From contig CAWIHS010000003.1 in the NCBI GenBank assembly GCA_963836005.1, positions 186,001-250,000 of the forward strand: DNA of 64,000 nt, read 5' to 3'. How positions within the stretch are numbered: position 1 is the stretch's first letter; every line of letters starts with the position of its first letter. The notes below the pieces were generated by a model. The model saw only the letters and a list, made by a program, of their open reading frames with translations. It was not told the DNA's origin and ran no database searches. Below are positions 29,815 to 38,735 of the stretch, one piece after another. Position numbers and translations under genes: made by a program. Source of the DNA: CAWIHS01 sp963836005 (GTDB taxonomy: Bacteria > Pseudomonadota > Gammaproteobacteria > GRL18).

Positions 29815-30176
29815 TACTTGCTGGTTGTCTCGGTATTAGTAATTTGTCCCAGAGATGTGATAATATGCAGGCCAGCCTGCCTTAGCTGACGAGAACCAAA
29901 GCACAGACGCTCTGCACTGTCGTGATTTCCGGGTATGAGAATAACCGGGACATTCATTTGTGAACATATCTGATCCAGTACCTCATCCAGAAGTTTCACC
30001 GCGGCAGCCGGTGGTACGGAACGATCATAAATATCACCAGCAATAACAACTGCATCGACTGATTCCTCTCTGATATATGCCAGCATCTGTTGCAGCACAT
30101 GCCTTTGATCATCCAGCAATGAAATATTATGAAATTGCCTGCCCAGATGCCAGTCAGATGTATGTATAAAACGCAT
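29814..30176 (-). pseudogene. sbcD: sbcD, N-terminal fragment
   Basis: A 120-residue fragment of the SbcD/Mre11 nuclease (normally about 400 residues). Metallophosphoesterase motifs TSDWHLGR, AGDIYDR and IPGNHDS are intact, but the sequence ends shortly after residue 110 in an unrelated tail. The downstream histidine motifs and capping domain are missing. The break coincides with the start of the truncated sbcC, so one deletion removed the 3' part of sbcD and the 5' part of sbcC. Confidence 0.88.
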
Positions 30177-30358
30177 GGTTTATTGCTTTCTTATTCGTAA
30201 CTGTTTGGTTTTTCTACAGGATCATGTTTTTAGATCTTAGCATATTTCAACGCTAAAGAATCTCGTAACCCAACGAAGTTAAGAATGACTATTTATCTGT
30301 GAAGTAATTAACATCCAAATTTCGTCTGAACTGATATTATGTGTTCAATCTAAATATC

Positions 30359-30443
30359 TCAGTTCATTCGCAGCTAGAGCATTCAAGTGGCTGAAGATAG
30401 GTACATTTAACGCTCTCAGCAGGTTTTACTGATTTATTTCGAT
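30359..30443 (+). repeat. Repeat family B, short copy
   Basis: CAGTTCATTCGCAGCTAGAG, GTGGCTGAAG and AACGCTCTCAGCAGGTTTTA, followed by CTGATTT, parallel the blocks at 25860-26026 in the same order. Here the blocks are adjacent without the central insert. Non-coding, in the promoter region of the next gene. Confidence 0.5.
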
Positions 30444-30473
30444 TCAAGTATAATCATTAAATAGGGAAAGTTT

Positions 30474-30761
30474 ATGAAAGTAATATATGATGGAACTGAA
30501 GATGCAAAACACATTGAATCTCCTCTGGGCAGATATGTTGCCGTAGATGGTAAGATTATAACCATTGATATTTACAAGCAGGCCGGCGAAAGTAACTGGA
30601 CACTAGAGGTAGAAAATGATTCTAGCGGTGAATCGGTCTTGTTTAAGACTGCATTTTTGACTGACGAAGGTGCACTACATTATGTACTCACAGATATAGA
30701 GAAGGTAGGTGTCGACAAATTCCTTTCTATGGCCCATCTGTTTGATAAAAAATCCGCATAG
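30474..30761 (+). CDS. Hypothetical 95-residue protein
   Basis: A small acidic soluble protein with no family I can name. It reads as a beta-rich fold (GRYVAVDGKIITIDIYKQ, NWTLEVENDSSGESVLF) with a C-terminal helix (EKVGVDKFLSMAHLF). There is no signal peptide or cysteine. The start is preceded by GGGAAAG. It is a single gene flanked by non-coding DNA. Composition and RBS support expression. Confidence 0.6.
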   Translation: MKVIYDGTEDAKHIESPLGRYVAVDGKIITIDIYKQAGESNWTLEVENDSSGESVLFKTAFLTDEGALHYVLTDIEKVGVDKFLSMAHLFDKKSA

Positions 30762-31020
30762 AATAAGCAGTAGATCACCTCCCCCGAAAAACATTTCAGC
30801 TTACCGATACTAAGACAATGCTGCCTCGGGGGATTAACACCTCATAGTGTAACTGCTGCAGCCTGGAATCAGCGTAAGATTGATGTTCCCATAAAATTTA
30901 TGGTTGTTTCATATCAAGACAAAAATAGTGAAACAGCGTCATTTAGTTGCCGTAAATGACAATTTTTAGCTGAATTTTAACGCCGAGAAGGAGTGCAGGA
31001 ATATTTTTCCAGTTCATCGC

Positions 31021-31998
31021 TCAATCTTCTATACAGATCTGCTTATCCAGTATCGCGTTTACGGTCTTCATAATCAGCATGGTAATGAAGAGGATCAAAA
31101 CACCCAGCAATACCATACCTAGTGCAGCATAAAAAAAGTTTTGTGTGGTTTCATACATCACCATGGTGGCTACCGTGACCGCTGCCATGGGGAATGAATA
31201 AGCCCACCAGGACAGAAAAAACTGTAATTTGGCAAATTTACGAAACTGGGTAAAAACCAGTAAGGTGAAAAAAAGTGCCGCGAAATACAATATATGGGCA
31301 AAATTATCTACTTCACCATTTAGACGAATATAAGATAGAAAGCCCACTGCAGGCGGTGCAATCAGAATAAAAAAGGTTGGTATCAGTTTCCCGGGCAGGG
31401 CTGGATGAAAAATAACCCGATAATAGATAATAGTCAGTAATACCGGCCAGAAAATCAATCCAATGCTGAAAAAGAACCAGGAAATATCGGCATAGCCCAA
31501 CGGGACACCTGCAATGGGCACCAGAATATTACCAACAATGGGAATAAACCAGGCAGGGTTCATGTGATGTATTTCAAAATGGTCATGATTGATCCATGCG
31601 TTCATGACATAGAGGGTAAAGCCCAATTGTAATACAGTTCCTGTGGTCCAGAATGCAGTGGCAAATACTGTATTTTTTGACAGCACACAAATTGACAGTA
31701 ACAACAAACTGATTGATATTGTGGGAAAAAAACTGATTTTTATCGGATGATGCAGTTCTTTGACCACCGCATCATTGTGTTTAATCATTTTTGTCGCATA
31801 AACACCCAGTAAAGTGAGAAACAGCAACATTGTAAGCGCAGATAAAACCAGCGATACCGTTCCACCCAGGTTGTAAATCATTTCTGTCTTTTCTACAGCG
31901 ATGGTTAATCCAGCCATTCCCATTACCGATGAAAAAAAAGAAACCGGAAAATTTTCCAGTCTATTATTAACCTGTCCTGAACTCACAACCTGCTGCAT
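31021..31998 (-). CDS. SLAC1/TehA family anion channel or transporter
   Basis: A 325-residue integral membrane protein with about ten hydrophobic helices in the TDT (tellurite-resistance/dicarboxylate) fold. Family traits include NFPVSFFSSVMGMAGLTIA near the N-terminus, NPAWFIPIVGNILVP, and FLSWWAYSFPMAAVTVAT. Members are anion channels or export tellurite, malate or sulfite; the substrate cannot be told here. It stands alone with a 600-base upstream region. Confidence 0.85.
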   Translation of the reverse strand: MQQVVSSGQVNNRLENFPVSFFSSVMGMAGLTIAVEKTEMIYNLGGTVSLVLSALTMLLFLTLLGVYATKMIKHNDAVVKELHHPIKISFFPTISISLLLLSICVLSKNTVFATAFWTTGTVLQLGFTLYVMNAWINHDHFEIHHMNPAWFIPIVGNILVPIAGVPLGYADISWFFFSIGLIFWPVLLTIIYYRVIFHPALPGKLIPTFFILIAPPAVGFLSYIRLNGEVDNFAHILYFAALFFTLLVFTQFRKFAKLQFFLSWWAYSFPMAAVTVATMVMYETTQNFFYAALGMVLLGVLILFITMLIMKTVNAILDKQICIED

Positions 31999-32617
31999 AA
32001 TAAATTCCTCGAAGTAATATTTAAACGTATGACAATATTTCAGAACATGCTAATATTCCTGAGCTATTTTATCAGTGACTTTATCACTGCGAAAGGAGTT
32101 ATTCTATTCGAGTATTTTGCAGTTCGTGGTGCTATCAGGCAGATATTAACTGAAATCGACTAACTTTATATCAGCTGGGATATAGTTTCATTGTCTGGAT
32201 TGTATTCTCTTATAGACAGACTTATGAATTTTCTGATGCAGGATATCAGGCGCATCCGTTGCTCTGATATGAGGCAATAGATTTGAAATTAAATATGCTG
32301 CTGGCTTTGAATCACGCAGCTCTCAGTCACAATCAGGTTTCATGTTCTCCTAAATATAATTATCATCCAACACTATAACTGCTATTACTTTTCGTAAATT
32401 TAGCCAACATCCACTGCAGTGTAATATCAGATAAGCCTGTTTTTTCATAACCACCCCCAATATTTGAATGTGTGCCTGTAAATCATAGCTGCTTAACCGT
32501 TTGTCCTTCATAAATTTCACGTTTTTCCCATGAGGCGGGTTGAAATGAACGTCTTTATTCATCAATTGTTATAGCAAGATGAGCCTTTTTCACATTTTCA
32601 CTTAAACTAAAGGATGA
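31999..32617. other. Long intergenic region without a supported gene
   Basis: About 620 bases between the channel gene and the ferredoxin gene. A 71-codon ORF on the minus strand (32350-32565) has no RBS and no protein-like pattern. I see no clear RNA structure. The stretch probably contains the channel gene promoter near 32000-32100. Confidence 0.4.
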
Positions 32618-32941
32618 TTATTCTTCCAGGAATTTCAGCTTACCCTCAACCCCGCTCCATTCATCAGCATCAGCAGACGGATCTATTTTCTGACTAATCA
32701 CAGGCCATTGTTTTGCCAGACGGGCATTTATTTCTATAAACTGCTGCTGGTCTTGTGGCAAATCCATTTCAGGAAAAATGGCGTCCGCAGGACATTCCGG
32801 CACACAGACATCACAGTCAATGCACTCTTCGGGATCAATCACCAGGAAATTGGGGCCCTCATGAAAGCAATCCACCGGACAGACATCGACGCAGTCGGTA
32901 TACTTACAGCGGATACAATTTTCAGTTACTACATAAGTCAT
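32618..32941 (-). CDS. fdxA: 7Fe ferredoxin (FdxA type)
   Basis: A 107-residue ferredoxin with one 3Fe-4S and one 4Fe-4S cluster. CIRCKYTDCVDVCPVDC provides the first set, with the non-canonical spacing of 7Fe ferredoxins, and CIDCDVCVPECP the second. The C-terminal extension (residues 60-107) is characteristic of the Azotobacter FdI/FdxA family. It is a cytoplasmic electron carrier whose partner is unknown. The gene is monocistronic. Confidence 0.93.
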   Translation of the reverse strand: MTYVVTENCIRCKYTDCVDVCPVDCFHEGPNFLVIDPEECIDCDVCVPECPADAIFPEMDLPQDQQQFIEINARLAKQWPVISQKIDPSADADEWSGVEGKLKFLEE

Positions 32942-33057
32942 TAACTTACTCCAGCATTAGTCCCACATAAATAAGAGACTATTATTATTACACGATGATT
33001 CAAATTGCAAAGACAACAAATCCTAAGTGTAGCAAACTTCTACATTTAAGCTCATTT

Positions 33058-33087
33058 GGGTCCATCCGTTTTTAGATGGACACTAAG
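33058..33087. repeat. Repeat family A end fragment
   Basis: GTCCATCCGTTTTTAGATGGACAC forms a hairpin identical to the right end of the 33806-33972 repeat copy apart from flanks. Only this terminal hairpin is present. Confidence 0.55.
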
Positions 33088-33231
33088 GAGTATCCATTAT
33101 AGGTAAAACAATGACTTCAAGCAGCCTTATTTAGTCTTTACAGCACCTTTAAACCAGATTTCCATGGTATCATTAATGAATGGTTATGCGGGAATAATGC
33201 GCCGTTAAAAATTAAAACTAAACCCAGTAAT

Positions 33232-33759
33232 ATGACAAAGATCATTATCATTTATTCAACGACGGACGGGCACACCAGAAAAATTTGTACCCGACTACAG
33301 CAGGTTATTGAAAATCAGAACCATCACGTAAGCCTGGTTTCCATTCAGGATACATCCAGCATTGACTTGAATTTATTTGATAAAATTATTCTCGGAGCCA
33401 GTATTCGTTACGGTAAACACCACCCTGAAGTCTATGACTTCATAACAGCAAATGCACACATTTTAAGCAATAAGCCTAACGCTTTCTTCTCAGTAAATCT
33501 TGTCGCACGCAAGCCCGGCAAAAACCACCCTGAGACTAACCCCTACCTGAAAAGATTTCTCTCCCAGATAGCCTGGCAGCCAGAGAAATTAGCAGTTTTT
33601 GCGGGAAAACTGGACTACCAGAAATACAGCTTTTGGGATCGGCATATCATCAGGCTCATTATGTGGATAACCCGAGGACCAACCGACTTAAAAACAAAAC
33701 TGGAATATACAAACTGGTCAGAGGTAGAAGAATTTGCTTTAGCCATTAGTGAAATGTAA
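33232..33759 (+). CDS. hemG: HemG-type protoporphyrinogen oxidase (flavodoxin-like)
   Basis: A 175-residue flavodoxin-fold protein like HemG, which oxidises protoporphyrinogen IX with electrons passed to quinone. The FMN-phosphate loop is IYSTTDGHTRKI; the HemG insertion and C-terminal region (FFSVNLVARKPGKNHPETNPY, FWDRHIIRLIMWITRGPTD) match. It is convergent with hemN 260 bases away, placing two heme-synthesis steps together. Confidence 0.9.
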   Translation: MTKIIIIYSTTDGHTRKICTRLQQVIENQNHHVSLVSIQDTSSIDLNLFDKIILGASIRYGKHHPEVYDFITANAHILSNKPNAFFSVNLVARKPGKNHPETNPYLKRFLSQIAWQPEKLAVFAGKLDYQKYSFWDRHIIRLIMWITRGPTDLKTKLEYTNWSEVEEFALAISEM

Positions 33760-33805
33760 TTCATACAATTACTTACTAATAGATCATCTAGCAAACCCTC
33801 AACCA

Positions 33806-33972
33806 TTAGTTAGTTTCCATCCATAAATAGCCATCCTGGCTATATTATGGAACGCGAAAGAAAAAGTGTAATTTTTCTTTCGCTGCATTTTCAATGACTT
33901 ATCATCATTAAAAATGGTAGCACATCCCTGTGCCACAAGTGTCCATCTAAAAACGGATGGACACTAGTTAGA
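33806..33972 (+). repeat. Repeat family A, full copy
   Basis: The best copy of the family, between the convergent hemG and hemN genes. The left end TTAGTTTCCATCCATAAATAG and right end (TAGATGGACAC, then TAGTTAG) are imperfect inverted repeats. GCCATCCTGGCT and AAAGAAAAAGTG with TTTTTCTTTCGC form internal stems. It shares most of its length with 14795-14955. Confidence 0.75.
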
Positions 33973-34021
33973 TTAACATTCGCATCCACCAGTAAGAGAA
34001 ATTAAAAAAAACAGGTTTTTA

Positions 34022-35404
34022 TTAAATCAGTTTGGAAAATCGTTCAGTCTGTACCTGAGGATCAATATAACGGTCAAATACCATACAGATGTTTCTAATC
34101 AACAATCGCCCTCTGGGAGTCACCGCAATGGAATGCTCATCCATAGTGATCAAACCATCGTCAACCATAGTCTGGTAGCGGTCGAGTTCTTTGGCAAAGT
34201 AGTCCTTGAAGTCGATATTAAACTTGCTGCTGACAGCCGCAAAATCCAGTGAAAAGTGACAAATTAACTGCATGATAACTTCCCGGCGGATCAAATCATC
34301 ATCATCAATCACTACACCACGAAATATGGGCAGTGCTCCTTTATCTATTCGCTCGTAGTATTCATCCAGGGTACGGACATTTTGGGCAAAACTATTGGCA
34401 ATAGTACTGATCGAAGTGATACCGATGCCGATCAAATCACAATCAGCATGAGTCGCATAGCCCTGGAAATTACGATAAAGCAGACCATTTGCCTGAGCAA
34501 TAGTCAGTTCATCATCCGGCTTGGCAAAATGATCCATACCGATGTATACGTAGCCTGCAGCGGTGAGTTTTTCCATGCAATGCCTGAATATTTCCAGCTT
34601 CTCGACAGCAGAAGGCAAATCAGCTTCATTGATCCGGCGCTGCGGTTTGAAACGTTCCGGTAAGTGCGCATAATTAAATACCGAAACACGATCCGGACTG
34701 ATCTCTATCAATTCATCCAGGGTGTTGTCAAAACTTTCCACAGATTGCATCGGCAGACCATAAATCAGATCGACACTGATGGATTTAAAATTTTCATCCC
34801 GGGCACTGGTCAGCGCGGCCATTGTCTGCTCTTTACTCTGAATACGATTGACAGCTTTTTGCACCGCCGGATTAAAATCCTGAACCCCCAGACTCATACG
34901 GTTAAAACCCAGTTCCCTGAGCAGTTTGATACTCTCACGTGAAACTTCACGCGGATCAATTTCAATGGAATATTCACCTGAATCATCATCATGCAGATTA
35001 AAATATTGTCTTGTTATCGCCATCAACTGACGCATTTCATTATGACTGATAAAGGTAGGCGTACCTCCGCCCCAGTGTAATTGATCGACTTTACGCTCAG
35101 GATCAAACAGCCCCGAGAGCATTTCAATTTCTTTGAATACCCGATCCAGATAAGGCTGCCCTTTGGAACGATCTTTAGTGACCACTTTATTACAACCGCA
35201 GTAAAAACAGACCGTGTCACAAAAAGGAATATGGAAATAGAGTGATAACGCTTTGCCACTCTGGTTTGATTTTGCCGCAAATGCGTTATAGGTCTCGGCA
35301 GTATAATTCTCTTTAAACTGCACCGCAGTCGGGTAAGAAGTATAACGAGGTCCAGCCTTGTCGTAGCGCTTTATTAATTGAGGGTCGAACTCTACAATTG
35401 CCAT
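34022..35404 (-). CDS. hemN: Oxygen-independent coproporphyrinogen III oxidase
   Basis: HemN (460 residues) is a radical SAM enzyme that converts coproporphyrinogen III to protoporphyrinogen IX without oxygen. It has the HemN N-terminus (KRYDKAGPRYTSYPTA), the CDTVCFYCGCNK cluster motif (Cx3CxxC followed by the HemN-specific extra Cys) and LHWGGGTPTF. The C-terminal HemN domain (GLITMDEHSIAVTPRGRLLIRN) distinguishes it from HemW. Upstream I find no exact FNR box. Confidence 0.96.
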   Translation of the reverse strand: MAIVEFDPQLIKRYDKAGPRYTSYPTAVQFKENYTAETYNAFAAKSNQSGKALSLYFHIPFCDTVCFYCGCNKVVTKDRSKGQPYLDRVFKEIEMLSGLFDPERKVDQLHWGGGTPTFISHNEMRQLMAITRQYFNLHDDDSGEYSIEIDPREVSRESIKLLRELGFNRMSLGVQDFNPAVQKAVNRIQSKEQTMAALTSARDENFKSISVDLIYGLPMQSVESFDNTLDELIEISPDRVSVFNYAHLPERFKPQRRINEADLPSAVEKLEIFRHCMEKLTAAGYVYIGMDHFAKPDDELTIAQANGLLYRNFQGYATHADCDLIGIGITSISTIANSFAQNVRTLDEYYERIDKGALPIFRGVVIDDDDLIRREVIMQLICHFSLDFAAVSSKFNIDFKDYFAKELDRYQTMVDDGLITMDEHSIAVTPRGRLLIRNICMVFDRYIDPQVQTERFSKLI

Positions 35405-35777
35405 ATAAAAATTCCTGCTGAACTGGCTTGCATAAAAGAAATGTTGTTAGAACGCTTTATAGATTTTGCAGCAGCCTAAACATTTGCATGAACCTCATCA
35501 TTCAGGTTGCAGATTTATTATTTGACTCAGACCTTATGCATAAATATTGAATAATGCGAGATCATCCGTTAATTCTAATGCTTATCTGCTCATAGAAAGT
35601 TATCTTGCTCGCTTTAAAAACAGGAAGAACTTTTTGCGCATTAACATTCCTTCCCCTCAGAGGGAAAGCAGCAGAGCTTAAGAAATAAAGTACGCCATAA
35701 TGTGCAGAAGCAATTTTTTATTATGCCATTTCGCCAGTGAATTGTAACTACTCAGTGAATTTACTATTATTTTGCTG
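35405..35777. other. Intergenic region with MITE end fragment
   Basis: About 370 bases. TTCCTTCCCCTCAGAGGGAA near 35646 and GTAACTACTCAGTGAAT near 35745 resemble, respectively, the interior of the inner and the end of the outer MITE at 60764-60993, so this may be a decayed copy. The rest is presumably the hemN promoter. Confidence 0.4.
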
Positions 35778-36452
35778 CTACTTATTTTTCCCACTGGGAT
35801 TTAAAGGGTACTTATCATCATCAAAAGAATACACCCACTGCGGATGGTACACTACCATTATAACGACGGTGATCCCGGTGAGAAAGGCCTCAGGATAGAT
35901 CATAAGCAAAATATAGGGAAGGTACTCATAACTCACATAATCATAACTGTATCCGCCTCCTGCCACCATGACCATTGAAGTGACATAAACTGTCAATGCG
36001 ATAGTGATCCCCGCATTGACAAAAGCCCCTACAAAAAAATAACTTAAAAAATGGGGGTATAGTTTAATTTCCACAAGATAAAGTATCAAGGATGATATAG
36101 CTACGGGCAGGACACCGCTGAGCAACAGATTCATGGAAAACATCTGCCATTGAGCATCACCCATTACCACCAGGACAATCGATTCAAGGATCAGCCCGAG
36201 AATTGCCAATTGCCAGCCAAACATCAAAGTTAACAGAGTAGCTCCCAGAAAATGGTATTCCATACCGGCGCGTATACCCGCCTTTATACTCCATAACACC
36301 ATCAGTGCAACGCAAAAACCCAGAAAAACATTATAATTTTTGCTCAACAAATGGCGCGGAAACTTAAGCAGCAGGTAAACAAGAAACAGGGCCAGCAGGA
36401 TATTTGCAATGACTGGCCAGGAGGCTGGTACCAGAGCCAAAGTTAGGTTCAT
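35778..36452 (-). CDS. CbiM-like energy-coupling permease
   Basis: A 224-residue membrane protein with about six helices, similar to the CbiM/NikM S-component-like permeases of cobalt/nickel ECF importers (YHFLGATLLTLMFGWQLAILG). Canonical members start MH with the histidine binding the metal; this one starts MNLTLALVP and lacks His2, so metal transport is doubtful. No CbiN, CbiQ or CbiO genes are adjacent. It is the last gene of the thiS-thiG-trmB run, 15 bases after trmB. Confidence 0.75.
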   Translation of the reverse strand: MNLTLALVPASWPVIANILLALFLVYLLLKFPRHLLSKNYNVFLGFCVALMVLWSIKAGIRAGMEYHFLGATLLTLMFGWQLAILGLILESIVLVVMGDAQWQMFSMNLLLSGVLPVAISSLILYLVEIKLYPHFLSYFFVGAFVNAGITIALTVYVTSMVMVAGGGYSYDYVSYEYLPYILLMIYPEAFLTGITVVIMVVYHPQWVYSFDDDKYPLNPSGKNK

Positions 36453-36467
36453 AATATATACTGCCTG

Positions 36468-37190
36468 TTAAATTTTTTTAAACAAGATATCCCAGACGCC
36501 ATGACCAAGCCGTTCCCCACGGCGTTCAAATTTTGTCATTGGCCGATAATCCGGGCGTGGAATATATCCCCCATTATTTTTACCACTAGCCGCACAATTT
36601 TTAAATCCTGCTGACCGTTGCATGGTATTCAACATCTGTAGAGCATAGGGCTTCCAGTCCGTCGCCATATGGAAAAAACCGTTTTTTTCAAGTTTTTGCC
36701 CAATCAACTGCACAAATTCATCTTTTACGATGCGGCGTTTACGGTGTTTTGTTTTATGCCATGGATCCGGAAAAAATAGATACACTGCTTGCAGTGAATG
36801 GTTTTTTATCTGTTTTTCCAATACCTGAACTGCATCGCACTGCATCACTCTGATATTGCTCAGTTGCCGTTCAGCAATGTTTCCCAGCAAGCGTCCCACT
36901 CCTGGTTTATGAACTTCGATGCCCAAATAATTATTTTCGGGGTTGCGCTCAGCCATGGCCAATAATGAGTCACCCATACCGAAACCAATCTCCAGTATTA
37001 CCGGTGCTGAGGCTGCGAATATCTCAGAAAAATCCAGCTCTGAACTGCCGGCTTCAACACCATATATCGACCACAATTCTGTATAAGCTTTAAGCTGCCC
37101 TGCTGTCATTCGCCCCGAACGGATCACAAAGCTTTTAATACTGCGTGGATGTTCGACTTCAGAATTCTTCATAGATGGAGCAGTGTGCAT
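36468..37190 (-). CDS. trmB: tRNA (guanine-N7-)-methyltransferase
   Basis: TrmB (240 residues) methylates G46 of tRNAs. The SAM-binding motif LEIGFGMGDSLLAMA and the family signature FFPDPWHKTKHRKRR are intact, as is TDWKPYALQML. Internal ATG M7 is an alternative start. It lies in a thiS-thiG-trmB order found in many gammaproteobacteria, 39 bases after thiG. Confidence 0.95.
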   Translation of the reverse strand: MHTAPSMKNSEVEHPRSIKSFVIRSGRMTAGQLKAYTELWSIYGVEAGSSELDFSEIFAASAPVILEIGFGMGDSLLAMAERNPENNYLGIEVHKPGVGRLLGNIAERQLSNIRVMQCDAVQVLEKQIKNHSLQAVYLFFPDPWHKTKHRKRRIVKDEFVQLIGQKLEKNGFFHMATDWKPYALQMLNTMQRSAGFKNCAASGKNNGGYIPRPDYRPMTKFERRGERLGHGVWDILFKKI

Positions 37191-37229
37191 AGATTGGCAG
37201 CTGACTATACCGCGGGCATCAGTAAAGCA

Positions 37230-38015
37230 TTAGAAAAAAGTGCCATCCAGAGGAGATGAAGCACTGGCATAGGCTTTTTTGGGCATACGTCCGGCAAGGA
37301 AACATTCACGCCCGGCCTCAATAGCCTTTTTCATCGCAGCAGCCATTAATACCGGTTTCCTGGCAGCAGCAATAGCCGTATTCATCAGAACGGCATCACA
37401 GCCGAGTTCCATAGCTATAGCAGCATCAGATACCGTCCCTACGCCGGCATCAACCAGTATGGGCACTTCTGCATTTTCAAGGATCAAACGAATATTGTGC
37501 GGATTACATATACCCAGGCCTGAACCAATGAGGCCAGCCAGCGGCATAACCGCAACACAGCCCATCTCTTCCAGACGCTTGGCAATAATAGGATCATCAC
37601 TGGTATAAACCATGACCTTAAAACCATCGTTGATCAATACTTCAGCCGCTGCAATGGTTTCAACCATATTTGGATACAGGGTTTTTTGATCACCCAGCAC
37701 TTCGAGCTTGACCAGATCATGTCCATCCAGCAGTTCTCGGGCCAACTGACAGGTACGTACTGCATCTTTAGCCGAATAACAACCCGCGGTATTAGGCAAA
37801 ATAGTGTATTTATCGGGTGAGATTACGTCCAGCAAATTAGGTTCATCCGCATTTTGACCGATATTGGTTCTGCGAATAGCAACTGTGACAATTTCAGCAC
37901 CACTGGCTTCAATTGCATCCCGTGTCTCATCCATATCCTTATATTTGCCTGTACCGACCAGCAGACGAGAATGGTATTCCTGACCAGCAATGATCAACGT
38001 ATCATCTTGCATCAT
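37230..38015 (-). CDS. thiG: Thiazole synthase
   Basis: ThiG (261 residues) forms the thiazole phosphate of thiamine from DXP, dehydroglycine and ThiS thiocarboxylate. It is a TIM barrel with the family strings LLVGTGKYKD, VAIRRTNIGQ, VKLEVLGDQKTLYPN and PILVDAGVGTVSDAAIAMELGCD. It lies directly after thiS. I found no TPP riboswitch upstream of the pair. Confidence 0.96.
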   Translation of the reverse strand: MMQDDTLIIAGQEYHSRLLVGTGKYKDMDETRDAIEASGAEIVTVAIRRTNIGQNADEPNLLDVISPDKYTILPNTAGCYSAKDAVRTCQLARELLDGHDLVKLEVLGDQKTLYPNMVETIAAAEVLINDGFKVMVYTSDDPIIAKRLEEMGCVAVMPLAGLIGSGLGICNPHNIRLILENAEVPILVDAGVGTVSDAAIAMELGCDAVLMNTAIAAARKPVLMAAAMKKAIEAGRECFLAGRMPKKAYASASSPLDGTFF

Positions 38016-38111
38016 TTGTCCTGACTTGTTTCAATATTAGAAAACAGTATTATGCTAAATTCCGTATCAGATATCCACCCGTAACAGACCTTCAGCCCCG
38101 TGCCTTAATCA

Positions 38112-38312
38112 TCAGCCTCCGCCAATAGCATTAACAATTTCAACGGTATCACCCGCAGTGAAATAAAATGCAGAATGCTGGCTTTTGGGTACTATTTCTT
38201 CATTGACTTCCAATGCCAGGCGCTGCTCGGCAAGCCCCATATCCTCAATTAATTTTTGCGCGGTGAAAGAATCCGGGACCTGTCTGGACTCTCCATTGAC
38301 AATAATTTGCAT
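38112..38312 (-). CDS. thiS: Sulfur carrier protein ThiS
   Basis: A 66-residue ubiquitin-like sulfur carrier ending in IGGG, whose C-terminal glycine is converted to the thiocarboxylate used by ThiG. The start is the ATG at 38312: AAGGAG stands eight bases upstream and the protein then begins MQIIVNGE as in other ThiS proteins; an in-frame ATG 16 codons earlier adds an unrelated tail. Confidence 0.95.
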   Translation of the reverse strand: MQIIVNGESRQVPDSFTAQKLIEDMGLAEQRLALEVNEEIVPKSQHSAFYFTAGDTVEIVNAIGGG

Positions 38313-38735
38313 AAATAATCTCCTTGGGATTTTTGGTTCCGGTTGAAGTTGTTCAAACATAGACTAAACATTATTTTAGCTTCAGGTCACATTCCGTCAT
38401 GCTATAATGACAGAAAATGGTTCGGATTTACACAAACGTTATAGCTGTTTTTTTAATGATTGTTTATATTTTATACACTCAGAGTCTGACTGGGTACAAT
38501 ATTTTATACGGGCACCCGGAATTAACCTGATTATTGAGTATCTTCATGGTCAGTAGATTGGTTTGATGCTTTAATGTTGGTCAAGGTTTAATAACCGATA
38601 ATCGCTCAAAGAATTACATTCTGCTTGATAAAACCGGGTATAGTGCAATCCGTTCCTTACCTTAGTGAACTTTTCTGCAACTATCGATACATACGCCGCA
38701 GAATATTGAATAAAATTGACCAACTGAGACTAACC

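Noticed and set aside
32350..32565. 71-codon minus-strand ORF
   Set aside because: No ribosome binding site, irregular composition and no domain-like pattern; likely chance.
35405..35777. FNR box controlling hemN
   Set aside because: No TTGAT-N4-ATCAA match found by eye.
36453..36467. Cobalamin riboswitch for the CbiM-like gene
   Set aside because: Only 15 bases separate it from trmB and no B12-box is present upstream of the operon.
38313..38624. Possible TPP riboswitch before thiS
   Set aside because: I find no CUGAGA-type thi-box strings in this interval.
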